Source: Flavobacterium sp. BFFFF2 (GTDB lineage Bacteria > Bacteroidota > Bacteroidia > Flavobacteriales > Flavobacteriaceae). From it: a stretch of DNA of 64,000 nucleotides. Made by a program: the position numbers and the translations under genes. The DNA is taken from the NCBI GenBank assembly GCA_002256385.1, contig NKJD01000007.1:30788-94787 (forward strand), read 5' to 3'. How positions within the stretch are numbered: position 1 is the first letter of the stretch; each line of letters begins with the position of its first letter. The notes under the pieces are model-generated. The model did not search any database. It had not been told where the DNA came from and was given only the letters and a program-made list of their open reading frames with translations. Shown here in pieces: positions 26,798 to 35,493 of this stretch.

Positions 26798-27466
26798 CTA
26801 TTGATGAATGATTTCTTTAAATTGTAGTTTTTGTGCCCAGGCCTGGCTCTTTTTGTTGGAAACAACAACAGGCTCGTCCACCCAGACAAAAAGCGGCATG
26901 TCAGTGGCGCTGTCACTGTAAACAACTGAGGAAGAATAATTGGTTTTTTGTTTGAGCAGCCAATCGTTTAACCGAATTACTTTTTCGTCTTTTAAACAAT
27001 CGGCACCGTCAAATGTGCCTGTTAACTTCCCTTTATTTGCTTTCATTTTGGTACCCATGACAACCGAAATCCCTTCTTGTTGGGCAAAATAATTCAAATA
27101 GGGTTCGTACCCGCCTGAAATGATGATGATGTGATCGCCCGCTGCTTGGTGAAGTCTTAATTGTTCCATGAGTTCAGGAATCAATTGAGATCGGATCTGG
27201 GTTTGCTCGAATTCTTGTGCACATCGTTCCATTTCTGTTTCTGAAACCCCACGCAATTGCCACAATGTCAAGCGTTTTGAGGGGTTAAATGCAGGAAAAA
27301 ATGTATTGATCAGCGCTATGACCTTGATTTTAAATAAAAAGGCACCCAGCAACCGAAGAAACTTGCTTTCTTTTTTATTCAATTTTTGCATGACAAAATG
27401 AACAAAGGCATCGGCGGTTTGGAACCGAACCAATGTTTCACAAAAATCAAAAATAACTAGCTTCAT
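26798..27466 (-). CDS. HAD-superfamily protein, SerB-like (HAD-IB), with altered DxD motif
   Basis: HAD fold of 222 residues. The nucleophile Asp is present in motif I (IFDFCETL, D6), but the position of the second Asp, the general acid/base, is Cys (C8). Motif II serine (IIISGGYEPYL, about 114-124) and motif III/IV (SDSATDMPLF, about 184-193) are present, and a helical cap lies between. It may be a phosphatase with changed chemistry or a binding protein. It sits between an HisC-like aminotransferase and a TupA-like ATP-grasp gene, so it may act on a phosphorylated amino compound; this is inference. Confidence 0.78.
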   Translation of the reverse strand: MKLVIFDFCETLVRFQTADAFVHFVMQKLNKKESKFLRLLGAFLFKIKVIALINTFFPAFNPSKRLTLWQLRGVSETEMERCAQEFEQTQIRSQLIPELMEQLRLHQAAGDHIIIISGGYEPYLNYFAQQEGISVVMGTKMKANKGKLTGTFDGADCLKDEKVIRLNDWLLKQKTNYSSSVVYSDSATDMPLFVWVDEPVVVSNKKSQAWAQKLQFKEIIHQ

Positions 27467-27486
27467 GGGGATATGGCTTTCGATAC

Positions 27487-27502
27487 TTTGAAGTGCTTCA
27501 AA
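27487..27502. repeat. 16-base perfect palindrome before the SerB-like HAD gene
   Basis: TTTGAAG (27487-27493), a two-base centre and CTTCAAA (27496-27502) form a perfect inverted repeat in the 92-base gap upstream of the HAD start codon. It could be an operator or a small hairpin. There is no T-run of terminator type next to it and no repeated copy was noticed. Confidence 0.35.
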
Positions 27503-27558
27503 CTTTTAATACTAAATCAAGTACTGATGGGCACTTAAGTAGCACTATTGTTCCTTAT

Positions 27559-28653
27559 TTAAATAGATTGAATCACTTTTAACACGCGTTCCATTTGTGC
27601 TTTGGTGCCAATGGTGATGCGCAATGTATTGGTAAGCAATTTGTTGTGCATTAAGTTTCGAACAAAAATATTTGCATCGCTTAAGGCATTAAACACGATC
27701 ATTTTGGTGTCAAAGTCAATAAATTCAATTAATAGAAAGTTTCCTTGACTTGGAAATACCTGTTTGACCAAAGCCAACTTGTCCATTTCAGTGGCAAAAT
27801 AGGCACGGGTTTGCACCACCTCTTTGACATAGTTTTGCATGTGTTGCACATCGGACAAAACGGCTATTACTGCCTCTTGGGTAAAAGTGGTGAAATTCTT
27901 TGGATTTCGAATTTTTGAAATTTGGGCGATATTTTCCGCATCAGAAATTAAATAACCTGCTCTAAAATTGGCCAAACCAAAGGCTTTTGAAAAAGTTCTG
28001 GTTACGAAAAGATTTTGATGGATCAGCACAAAATTGCTCATGGAATGCCCATAAAACTCGTAGTATGCTTCGTCTATTAAGAAAATCGTATCTGGAAAAG
28101 AGGTTAATAGATCAACGATGTATTCTTTTTCAATGACATTACCTGAAGGATTGTTTGGCGTACATATATAAACCAACGACGGGCTCATAGCCTCAATCGT
28201 TTTGCGGAACCCATCGCCATCAAAGGAGAAATCGGGTTCATAATCGTGGTAAAAAATCTGTGCGCCTTGCGACTCGCAAGTCAACCTGAAATTATCGTAC
28301 GAAGGCGATAAAATGAGTATCGGATCCCCTACCCCCACAAACATGCGCACCAAATACTCATGCAATGAATCGGAACTGGCAAAGTACTGCACATTTTCTT
28401 CAGGCAAAGCGCAATAGTCGGCCAGCAAGGCCATCAATTTTTTATTGTTCGTTGATGGGTATAAAAAATAAATATCGTCTTGTGTCACCAATTCTTGCAA
28501 GCGCTCTTTTACTAAGGGCGACGGTGGAATGGTGGCTTCGTTCCAATCTAATTTTAAAATTTGTTGGCGTTCAGGTGCCGAAACATCCCAAATTTTGTGT
28601 GAAGCTACTTTGTATGGCGCTAGGTTGCGCAAATATTTATTGATAAATCTCAT
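27559..28653 (-). CDS. histidinol-phosphate aminotransferase-like PLP enzyme
   Basis: Class I/II fold PLP enzyme of 364 residues. It has LDWNEATIPPSP (about 34-45), a FASSDSLHEYL segment, YICTPNNPSGN (about 171-181), FLIDEAYYEFY (about 203-213) and the Schiff-base lysine in TRTFSKAFGLANFRAGY (about 227-243). HisC itself is normally in the his operon, which is absent here. Within polysaccharide loci such enzymes, like CobD-type relatives, may make or decarboxylate phosphorylated amino compounds. It overlaps the NodB-like gene upstream by four bases and is 92 bases from the SerB-like HAD gene. Confidence 0.82.
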   Translation of the reverse strand: MRFINKYLRNLAPYKVASHKIWDVSAPERQQILKLDWNEATIPPSPLVKERLQELVTQDDIYFLYPSTNNKKLMALLADYCALPEENVQYFASSDSLHEYLVRMFVGVGDPILILSPSYDNFRLTCESQGAQIFYHDYEPDFSFDGDGFRKTIEAMSPSLVYICTPNNPSGNVIEKEYIVDLLTSFPDTIFLIDEAYYEFYGHSMSNFVLIHQNLFVTRTFSKAFGLANFRAGYLISDAENIAQISKIRNPKNFTTFTQEAVIAVLSDVQHMQNYVKEVVQTRAYFATEMDKLALVKQVFPSQGNFLLIEFIDFDTKMIVFNALSDANIFVRNLMHNKLLTNTLRITIGTKAQMERVLKVIQSI

Positions 28654-29792
28654 GGGGTGTTTGTTTGATATCGATCTATAAGTTGTTCAGCGGTCAAAAA
28701 TACAATTTCAGGCCATCTTTTTAACATTTTTGCCAACAATTCGTCCAACAACATCAAGTTCACGTCGCGGTTTTGGGTGTTTAGTTGGCTTGAAAAATTA
28801 AGGCGGTGTATGGATATCACCGCTGGTTTACGCCATAAAAAGGCATTGGAAAGCTGCATGAGGCATTGATCAACCAAATGGTTTCTTTGGTCAATGGCAT
28901 AAAAAGAAGGTTCAAAAACAGTATTGCGAACCGTTTGAATGAGTCCACCGCGGTTTTGGCCATTCCAGCGGCGGCTCATGGTTCTAGAAGCCGTAAGCGT
29001 TTCTTTGGGTAACAATTGAAACTTCATCCCTTGGACACCCGTAAAACCATTTTCAATTAAAATGTCATTGTACGCATCAGTCCAGATATAATTGGTGGGT
29101 ATAAATGTTTTTGGTTTAAAGCCGAACAAGGTGTCAAATTGTGCAACGCCTTCTTGAATAGAATTTGCAATAAACGCCTTGTTTTCAGCAATGGGTCCAT
29201 CAAACGCAGCTTGAATATTCGTTTTTAATTTTGGATACATTTCGGGAGTAATTCCCCAAAATCCCAAATCAAAAGCAGCAGTAAATAATGGGTCTTTTTG
29301 TTTTAATAATTTTAACCAAGTAGCCACATGTACGTGTTCGCGGCCGTGAAATTGTGGGTAAAACAAGGACTCAGCAATTCCTTGTTTCCAAACAGCTAGC
29401 GGATTTTCACTTGGGGTAAAAAGTTGCTCAAAAGTTTGTTGGATGGGCTGTGCCCGGTATTCTTGGAATTGATTATTTCGAATAAAGTCAAAATCTGGAT
29501 TCGATGTATTGACATTCGCTGTCAAAATGGGATGTTGCCCTAACTGATTGGTATGCCGTTTCAATACGTCCAATAAAGCGACAACATCTTGCGCGCTTGC
29601 GGGGTGGTCAAATGACAAATAGGGGCTTTTTTGCCACTTAATACCAAACTTTTCAAGCAATTCATGGGCACCCTTTCGAGGTGTTCTGATACTTCCCCAA
29701 TCGTCACTTTCAATGACCACTACTTTTCCAGAAAGGCCTTTCCCTTTGAAATTAGTAGCAGATTGACGTAAAAATGAAGTAATGGAAGACAT
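28650..29792 (-). CDS. NodB-like polysaccharide deacetylase family protein (copy B)
   Basis: Paralogue of the protein at 19146. The 380-residue product has IESDDWGS (D30, D31), FHGREHVHV with H-xxx-H (H149, H153) and a late VISIHRLNF segment, matching the three motif positions of copy A, and lacks a signal peptide. The two copies differ widely elsewhere, so this is an old duplication rather than a recent repeat. It overlaps the HisC-like gene downstream by four bases. It is expected to remove an acetyl or similar group from a sugar nucleotide or lipid-linked sugar in the cytoplasm; the substrate is unknown. Confidence 0.72.
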   Translation of the reverse strand: MSSITSFLRQSATNFKGKGLSGKVVVIESDDWGSIRTPRKGAHELLEKFGIKWQKSPYLSFDHPASAQDVVALLDVLKRHTNQLGQHPILTANVNTSNPDFDFIRNNQFQEYRAQPIQQTFEQLFTPSENPLAVWKQGIAESLFYPQFHGREHVHVATWLKLLKQKDPLFTAAFDLGFWGITPEMYPKLKTNIQAAFDGPIAENKAFIANSIQEGVAQFDTLFGFKPKTFIPTNYIWTDAYNDILIENGFTGVQGMKFQLLPKETLTASRTMSRRWNGQNRGGLIQTVRNTVFEPSFYAIDQRNHLVDQCLMQLSNAFLWRKPAVISIHRLNFSSQLNTQNRDVNLMLLDELLAKMLKRWPEIVFLTAEQLIDRYQTNTP

Positions 29793-29831
29793 AAGTTTGA
29801 TGGGAAGATCAATTTAAAATTGACTTGATTT

Positions 29832-30692
29832 CTATTGCTTTAAAATATGATCAAAAAAATACTTTGTGAATTTTTCACCCCCATGGACATTCAGGTGGTT
29901 TTCTGAAAGCCAATCGGTTTGATCATCTATAAATGTGGCCGATTCCGTTGAGGCATTGGCATTAAACACCGTATAATTTGTACCAGCAAGTGAGATGTTA
30001 TATTGAGCAGGCAAATGATTTCTTTTGGAAACCCCTGCCGGCATTTCAACCAATATGGGTTCAATGTGATGGGTTTTACAACTTGCTAAAAATGGCAGCA
30101 ATTGTTGCACGTAATAACGAGGCAAAACCACATGGGAACCCGCAATCCCTTGGTCCGGAATGCATTTTTGTGTACGCCATTGTCCCAATTCAATGGTGGC
30201 CTCGCGGTGTTCTTTTGAAATGACAATTTTTAAAGCATCAATGAACAACCATTGTAAATTTAGTAGTGGTGGATTGGATACCCATTCTTTTGGCCCATCG
30301 TGATATACAAACTCCATTTCAGGATTTGGATAGGGTATTTTGTTCAAATAAGAATTACCTATAGCGCCAGAAAGAGCCAATACTGCATACTTTGGTGCTT
30401 TATTGTGTTGCAAATAATGTTCCATTTGCATGGTTGATGAGCTAATGTGGCAGCCGCCAACCGCCATGTTATAGGAGGGAATACCCTGTTTTGTTAACCA
30501 TTGGGCATCAAAACCATCCAAAGCCATGCTGTTTCCAAAAATAAGTAAATCAACATTTTTGTCTTTTAAATCACGGGCGTCATCCACTTTTTGATAAGTG
30601 GGGCTCATGGCTTTCAAAAAGATAACATACCCCAGATTTAAACCCGCTGCAATTACAAAGAACAAAAGACATTTAAATAAAAAACGATTCAT
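29832..30692 (-). CDS. membrane-anchored SGNH-like protein paired with an MBOAT (copy 1)
   Basis: The 286-residue protein has an N-terminal signal anchor (about 5-25) and a periplasmic domain with SGNH-type features: LLIFGNSMALDG (nucleophile Ser about 55), GG at about 79, and a C-terminal WLSENHLNVHGG with the catalytic-type histidine. Such DltD/AlgJ/PatB-like proteins work with MBOAT acyltransferases to place acyl groups on extracytoplasmic glycans. The MBOAT gene lies directly upstream, 14 bases away. The catalytic Asp of the usual DxxH is replaced by Ser-Glu-Asn-His, so activity is not certain. Confidence 0.7.
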   Translation of the reverse strand: MNRFLFKCLLFFVIAAGLNLGYVIFLKAMSPTYQKVDDARDLKDKNVDLLIFGNSMALDGFDAQWLTKQGIPSYNMAVGGCHISSSTMQMEHYLQHNKAPKYAVLALSGAIGNSYLNKIPYPNPEMEFVYHDGPKEWVSNPPLLNLQWLFIDALKIVISKEHREATIELGQWRTQKCIPDQGIAGSHVVLPRYYVQQLLPFLASCKTHHIEPILVEMPAGVSKRNHLPAQYNISLAGTNYTVFNANASTESATFIDDQTDWLSENHLNVHGGEKFTKYFFDHILKQ

Positions 30693-30706
30693 ATCTGTTG
30701 CTTAGG

Positions 30707-32167
30707 TTAAAATTGAAAATAGATAAATGTCCCTTGTTTGCCGCCAAACAATAAAATTAACAAGACCACAATAGAATAAATGCTCCATCTAAGTACTCGG
30801 TTTTTAGCACCATAGCTGCTAAATTGCAAAGCATGGTGTTTGCTCCTTTGTACCCATTCTGCGCCAAATAAGATGCCGATCATCAGCACATGGATAAGTA
30901 CATAGATAGGGTCTTTGATACCGACCAACTGCGGTTTGGTAAACAAAGTGGGTGAAAAAATGTTGCCAATAATATCGAAAGCCTGCCCAATACTATCCGA
31001 TCTGAAGAAAATCCATGCAAACACGGTGAGCAAAAAGGTGACCATAATTTGAAAAAACGTTCTTAGTGAGGGGAAAATATTTTGATCGGACACGGTATCA
31101 ATATTAACCCGATTGCGGTTTAAAAGCAATAGGGGTAAAAAATAAACAGCATTTAAAAAGCCCCAAAAAATAAAGGTCCAATTGGCACCGTGCCAAAACC
31201 CACTTACAATGAATATAATGAATGTGTTTCTGACCTTCATCCAGGTTCCACCAGCGCTGCCTCCGAGCGGAATGTATAAATAATCTCGGAACCAAGAAGA
31301 CAATGATATATGCCAACGCCGCCAAAATTCGGCGATGTCCCTTGAAAAATAAGGAAAGGCGAAGTTGCGCATCAATTCAATACCAAACAATCGGGAACAG
31401 CCCAAAGCAATGTCTGAGTAACCAGAAAAGTCGCCGTAAATCTGGACCGTGAAAAACAACGCACCAACAAAAAGGGTACTTCCACTGGCATGATCTGATT
31501 GAGAAAATATTTGATTGGCATAAAATGCACAATTGTCTGCAATAACTATTTTTTTGAATAAACCCCACAACATTTGGCGCAAGCCGTTGACTGCATCTTG
31601 GGTATTAAACGTTCTTTTTTGTTGAAATTGCGGTAACAAGTGAGTAGCTCGCTCAATTGGACCTGCCACTAAAAGCGGAAAATAACAAACAAACACCGCA
31701 TAATCAACAAAATCAGCAATGGCTTCTGTTTTCTTTTTATAAATATCTATGATATATGAAAGACCGTGAAAGGTATAAAATGATATCCCAACTGGCAGAA
31801 TAATTTTTAATGTCCAAGGATGGACCACAAACCCGATGCCTTGTAAAAGTGTCGAAAATTCGGTGATGAAGAAATTGTAGTATTTAAAAAAACCTAAAAA
31901 CCCTAAGTTGACTGCTATACTTAATATCAACCAAATTTTACTTTCGCGTTCAGAACTTGCTTGTTGGATTTTTAAGCCCGCATAATAATCTAAGAAGGTT
32001 GAAAAAAAGAGCAACGACAGAAAGCTCCAATCCCACCAGCCATAAAAGATATAACTTACAAATAATAATAATCCATTTTGAAGTTTGTAATTCTTACTAA
32101 ATAGAAACCAGTGCAATAAAAACACCAATGGCAAAAAGAGGGCAAATGTTAATGAATTAAATAACAT
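30707..32167 (-). CDS. MBOAT-family O-acyltransferase, AlgI/DltB-like (copy 1)
   Basis: Polytopic membrane enzyme that moves acyl groups across or onto surface glycans. The 486-residue protein begins MLFNSLTFALFLP, typical of AlgI-like proteins, has about ten membrane segments, and carries the two conserved histidine motifs: FWRRWHISLS (H286) and GFWHGANW (H326, the catalytic His). DFSGYSDIALG and AGPIERATHLLPQ are further family marks. It is followed by an SGNH-like gene, and the same pair occurs again at 34580-36930. It lies 87 bases from the EpsG/Wzy-like gene. The acyl donor may be acetyl or an ACP-bound acyl group. Confidence 0.92.
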   Translation of the reverse strand: MLFNSLTFALFLPLVFLLHWFLFSKNYKLQNGLLLFVSYIFYGWWDWSFLSLLFFSTFLDYYAGLKIQQASSERESKIWLILSIAVNLGFLGFFKYYNFFITEFSTLLQGIGFVVHPWTLKIILPVGISFYTFHGLSYIIDIYKKKTEAIADFVDYAVFVCYFPLLVAGPIERATHLLPQFQQKRTFNTQDAVNGLRQMLWGLFKKIVIADNCAFYANQIFSQSDHASGSTLFVGALFFTVQIYGDFSGYSDIALGCSRLFGIELMRNFAFPYFSRDIAEFWRRWHISLSSWFRDYLYIPLGGSAGGTWMKVRNTFIIFIVSGFWHGANWTFIFWGFLNAVYFLPLLLLNRNRVNIDTVSDQNIFPSLRTFFQIMVTFLLTVFAWIFFRSDSIGQAFDIIGNIFSPTLFTKPQLVGIKDPIYVLIHVLMIGILFGAEWVQRSKHHALQFSSYGAKNRVLRWSIYSIVVLLILLFGGKQGTFIYFQF

Positions 32168-32254
32168 AATTGTTACACCGTATATTGAAGATATCTACCA
32201 TTTTTTGTTTTTAAAAAGGATAAAATCACTTCGGTTTTTAAATGGTTATGAATA

Positions 32255-33466
32255 TTATTTTAAGAAAGAGATGAGTGGAATGGTTACATTTCCAAAAAAC
32301 ATCATGATCGGGTTCATTACAACTGAACCGACTGTTAGCGAATCAAAACATACACGTACAGAGATAATCACAAAAAACACCAATAATGGGATAAATGCTT
32401 TTGTGAACTTTTTTATTTCCCTGTTAGCATATTTGGCATAAAATGCAAAAATAAAAGCAATCGCAAACATTTGTCCGATGTACAAGAAACGGCCACCAGA
32501 AGGAATCAATGCCACTATGTTCGCTACAGATATATAAAACATTGAAAATGAGAACAAAGTGACCATGCGGTCATTTTTTTCCATTTTTTTGTAATGTTTA
32601 AAAAATATAAATGTAATTAATACAAACAAAAACCAGTTAATGGAAGTTCTGTAAAATTGCATATACCATACATAACTAGAAGCTCCCTCTGAATATGATT
32701 CAGCATATTCATCTGACACATAAGTACTTACCTTTGGCGCAATAAATTCAGGCATATAGGTCTTAACCAAATTTTGAACAAAACCCAAATTAATTTGCGT
32801 TACAAAGAAGCTTCCCAAGTACGCGTAATACAGGTATTTACGAACAAACCGTACGACGTAAAAACCTAAAAATAAACCAATGGGAAGTACAAACGAAAAA
32901 TGGACTAAACAAGTTAAAAATATGGTGATGACATGCCACTTTTTTCCACGGATATAAAACTGATAAGCACCATAGAAAAACATGTGGGCGGCGGTCCACA
33001 TCCGAACCCCATCAAGAGTCCAAAAACCCAATACACTTAAAAAGGTAAGCAATAAAAGCCATAAATTCCGGTCTAGTTTGTCTTTGAGTTCATCAAAGAG
33101 AAACCAAATATTTCGAGAATAGAAAAATCCGAAAAATAACCCAAAAACAGCAAACAAAATATCTCCATTTTCAGTAAAGAGAGATACCACATAGGTCAAC
33201 AAAGGCTGGTAAATATCTATTTGTCCCGATTCTTCATCAAACAAAGTAAGCTGAAACAACTCAAAGGACTGTGGGCTGTTGTGCAAATAAACCAAACGGT
33301 CAACATACCGACTCGAATCTTTTTCGTGCGGTTTATCCATGGTGTATCCAAAAAACACCACGTACATCCAAACAATGTTTTTTGACCACTTATATCCATA
33401 ATTTCTCACTGCATTAATAAATGCAAAAAATGGATTAAAGAAAAAGAGATAAGCGATGTTTTTCAA
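32255..33466 (-). CDS. wzy: EpsG/Wzy-like polysaccharide polymerase
   Basis: Polytopic inner-membrane protein of 403 residues with 9 to 11 hydrophobic segments and a large periplasmic loop (about 235-270). The EpsG-like pattern includes KPHEKDSSRYVDRLVYL near the N-terminus and FWTLDGVRMWTAAHMFF (about 146-162), where the Arg is conserved in the family. It is the only polymerase candidate in the window, so it likely joins repeat units on the periplasmic side. Translation seems to begin at TTG (33466-33464): an in-frame stop lies a few codons upstream and the next Met is inside the first helix region. Confidence 0.8.
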   Translation of the reverse strand: MKNIAYLFFFNPFFAFINAVRNYGYKWSKNIVWMYVVFFGYTMDKPHEKDSSRYVDRLVYLHNSPQSFELFQLTLFDEESGQIDIYQPLLTYVVSLFTENGDILFAVFGLFFGFFYSRNIWFLFDELKDKLDRNLWLLLLTFLSVLGFWTLDGVRMWTAAHMFFYGAYQFYIRGKKWHVITIFLTCLVHFSFVLPIGLFLGFYVVRFVRKYLYYAYLGSFFVTQINLGFVQNLVKTYMPEFIAPKVSTYVSDEYAESYSEGASSYVWYMQFYRTSINWFLFVLITFIFFKHYKKMEKNDRMVTLFSFSMFYISVANIVALIPSGGRFLYIGQMFAIAFIFAFYAKYANREIKKFTKAFIPLLVFFVIISVRVCFDSLTVGSVVMNPIMMFFGNVTIPLISFLK

Positions 33467-33473
33467 TGAAAGT

Positions 33474-34580
33474 CTATTTGATTAATGCAAGAAATTGCTC
33501 CGTCACTTTTTCAATACGATATTGATCGACTGGAGGTGTTTGCAAACTATAGGTGTAGTTTCCAGCAAAAAAATCATCGACCACTTGGGTGTTTAATTGA
33601 CCAAATTTTACGGATAAAATAGGTTTATTAATGATGGCATAATCAATCAACTTACTCGGTGTTTGCGTGGAGCCTTCGTTTTCAAAATTCACCACAAAGT
33701 GCATCCCTGACAGATTGTAAAGCAAAGTTTCTCTGTTTACAATTGGCATTAGTTTGATACGCCCCTTTGACGCTTCAATAAATGGCTGAACAAATTGAGG
33801 GGTATTGGTATAAATTTGGAACTCGAAGTTGATGGACGCGTCTAAACTATTTAAATAATTTAAAAATTCAGATGGATCTCTTTTTCCTGGTATGAACATT
33901 CCACCATAGCCAAAGGTAACTTTGTCTCTCGGTAATTCACCTTGAAATGTTTTTACATCACTGAACTTAAATCCTTGTGGAATAATATGAATTTTTGAAC
34001 GGAATTCCGGATAATAACCTAGTACGGCTTTTTCGGTTGGAACCGTAATAAAATCGGCTTTTTTACAGAACCATTTTTCGATCCAGCCAAAATAAAAGGC
34101 AGGCTTAAAGGTGTCATTTTCTTGGCCCATGTAGGGGTCGCCGCAATCGGCTATCCATTTTTTGGCTATTTTTTTAGACCAAATGGAAGCAACTCCCCAA
34201 TGAGTCGGATACGGAACTGCTACTGAAATAAGCGCGTCATAGCTCGTTTCGTTTTTAAGTGCTCTTTTGGTTAACCCCCACAATTGAATCATCGGGAATT
34301 CGAACAACATCAAGCCTAGTCTATTGGCCAAACGTGCCGCCAATTGGGCCACTCGATTGGTTGGCAACTTGAATTGCTTCCAAGTTAAATCGCCTAAATT
34401 TTTATAAGTAATGCCATGTTGTTGGCAGAATGCTTCCACATCGCCCCGCAAATGAGTCACCACCGTTACTTGATGACCTTGGCGAACCAACTCTTTGGCC
34501 AATTCGGTTGCCCGGAATGACCTTGGTGAAATATCTGGATAAAAGCCGTTGGAGGTGATGAGAATTTTATAAGAATCCAT
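33474..34580 (-). CDS. GT4-like glycosyltransferase (368 aa)
   Basis: GT-B glycosyltransferase. The N-terminus KILITSNGFYPDISPRSFRATELAKEL is shared with WbuB-like GT4 enzymes (given here only for about residues 4-23 as the diagnostic part: NGFYPDISPRSFRATELA). The C-terminal half has VTFGYGGMFIPGKRDPSEFL (in the nucleotide-binding region) and a STQTPSKLIDYAIINKPIL segment (about 315-333), where donor contacts are expected. It starts at the ATG that shares one base with the stop region of the SGNH gene upstream and lies seven bases before the Wzy-like start. Donor unknown. Confidence 0.82.
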   Translation of the reverse strand: MDSYKILITSNGFYPDISPRSFRATELAKELVRQGHQVTVVTHLRGDVEAFCQQHGITYKNLGDLTWKQFKLPTNRVAQLAARLANRLGLMLFEFPMIQLWGLTKRALKNETSYDALISVAVPYPTHWGVASIWSKKIAKKWIADCGDPYMGQENDTFKPAFYFGWIEKWFCKKADFITVPTEKAVLGYYPEFRSKIHIIPQGFKFSDVKTFQGELPRDKVTFGYGGMFIPGKRDPSEFLNYLNSLDASINFEFQIYTNTPQFVQPFIEASKGRIKLMPIVNRETLLYNLSGMHFVVNFENEGSTQTPSKLIDYAIINKPILSVKFGQLNTQVVDDFFAGNYTYSLQTPPVDQYRIEKVTEQFLALIK

Positions 34581-35491
34581 TAATTTGATTTTGTAGTGAG
34601 ATATTGACCTAATTGCTTTGAAAAGTAAATGGCCCCATTATTTTTCAAATGCGTTTCATCATAAAAATAATGAAAATCTGAATAAGATTTGTCCTCTTCG
34701 TCAAAATGATACAACTCGGCCCTGCCTTTAATGATTTCTTTCATTCGATTAAAAAATACTTGGTCTGCATTTCCTTGATAAATGGGAGGTATGACACAAA
34801 CCAAACGAATTTTTTTCAAATTACAAATATCAATTATTTTTTCAAATGCTCGAACACGGACCGAATCTTCTTTTGCTCTGTCATATACAGGTTGTTCCAC
34901 CTTCTTCCAATTGACATCTTCTTTTTGAAAAGAAACAGGCAATGACCCATCAGCCAAAATGGTATCCATGGCACTAAAATGCTTTTGACGCAAATCAAAA
35001 GAACTTTTACCGATGCGGTGTAAATAAAAACAGGCAGCCATCCATTTGTTTTTTTCGCCTTGTGCCACCAATTCATCTAAAATGATGGGGTATTTTACCA
35101 GCGGATATAACCGATCTAACCGAAAAGTAAGCAATGGATCGTTTGCCAATTGAATGGGGTTATCAAGCACGAGCAAAACGGTTTTGGGCGCTGAATGACT
35201 GGCAATGAGTGATCTTAAAATAAACTCCTGAAAGGCAACGTTTGAACCAGGATACGCTAAACTATAAGTAGCCGTTTTTGTTTGCTCTTGAATCGTTTTA
35301 GCCGAAATATCGCGGGCTGCTCTGGACGATCCTAAAATAATGGTTTGGGCATGAATATTTCCCTGAACCACTTGTTCTAAACGTTGATCCACTTCCTTGC
35401 TTGGCGCTATAAAAGTGAGTAGTATAAACAACTTATCAAATAGAAAAAAGGCCAATAAAAAACCCGAAATTTTAAATAAGAAGCTTTTCAT
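34580..35491 (-). CDS. membrane-anchored SGNH-like protein paired with an MBOAT (copy 2)
   Basis: The 303-residue protein has an N-terminal signal anchor (about 7-28) and a periplasmic SGNH-like domain: TIILGSSRAARD (nucleophile-type Ser about 55), YPGSN (Gly/Asn block, about 80) and the C-terminal DETHLKNNGA with Asp-x-x-His spacing (D-E-T-H). All expected SGNH residues are visible, unlike copy 1 at 29832. The MBOAT gene lies directly upstream with a two-base gap, so the two proteins likely form one periplasmic O-acylation unit. The acyl group and sugar acceptor are unknown. Confidence 0.75.
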   Translation of the reverse strand: MKSFLFKISGFLLAFFLFDKLFILLTFIAPSKEVDQRLEQVVQGNIHAQTIILGSSRAARDISAKTIQEQTKTATYSLAYPGSNVAFQEFILRSLIASHSAPKTVLLVLDNPIQLANDPLLTFRLDRLYPLVKYPIILDELVAQGEKNKWMAACFYLHRIGKSSFDLRQKHFSAMDTILADGSLPVSFQKEDVNWKKVEQPVYDRAKEDSVRVRAFEKIIDICNLKKIRLVCVIPPIYQGNADQVFFNRMKEIIKGRAELYHFDEEDKSYSDFHYFYDETHLKNNGAIYFSKQLGQYLTTKSN

Positions 35492-35493
35492 CG

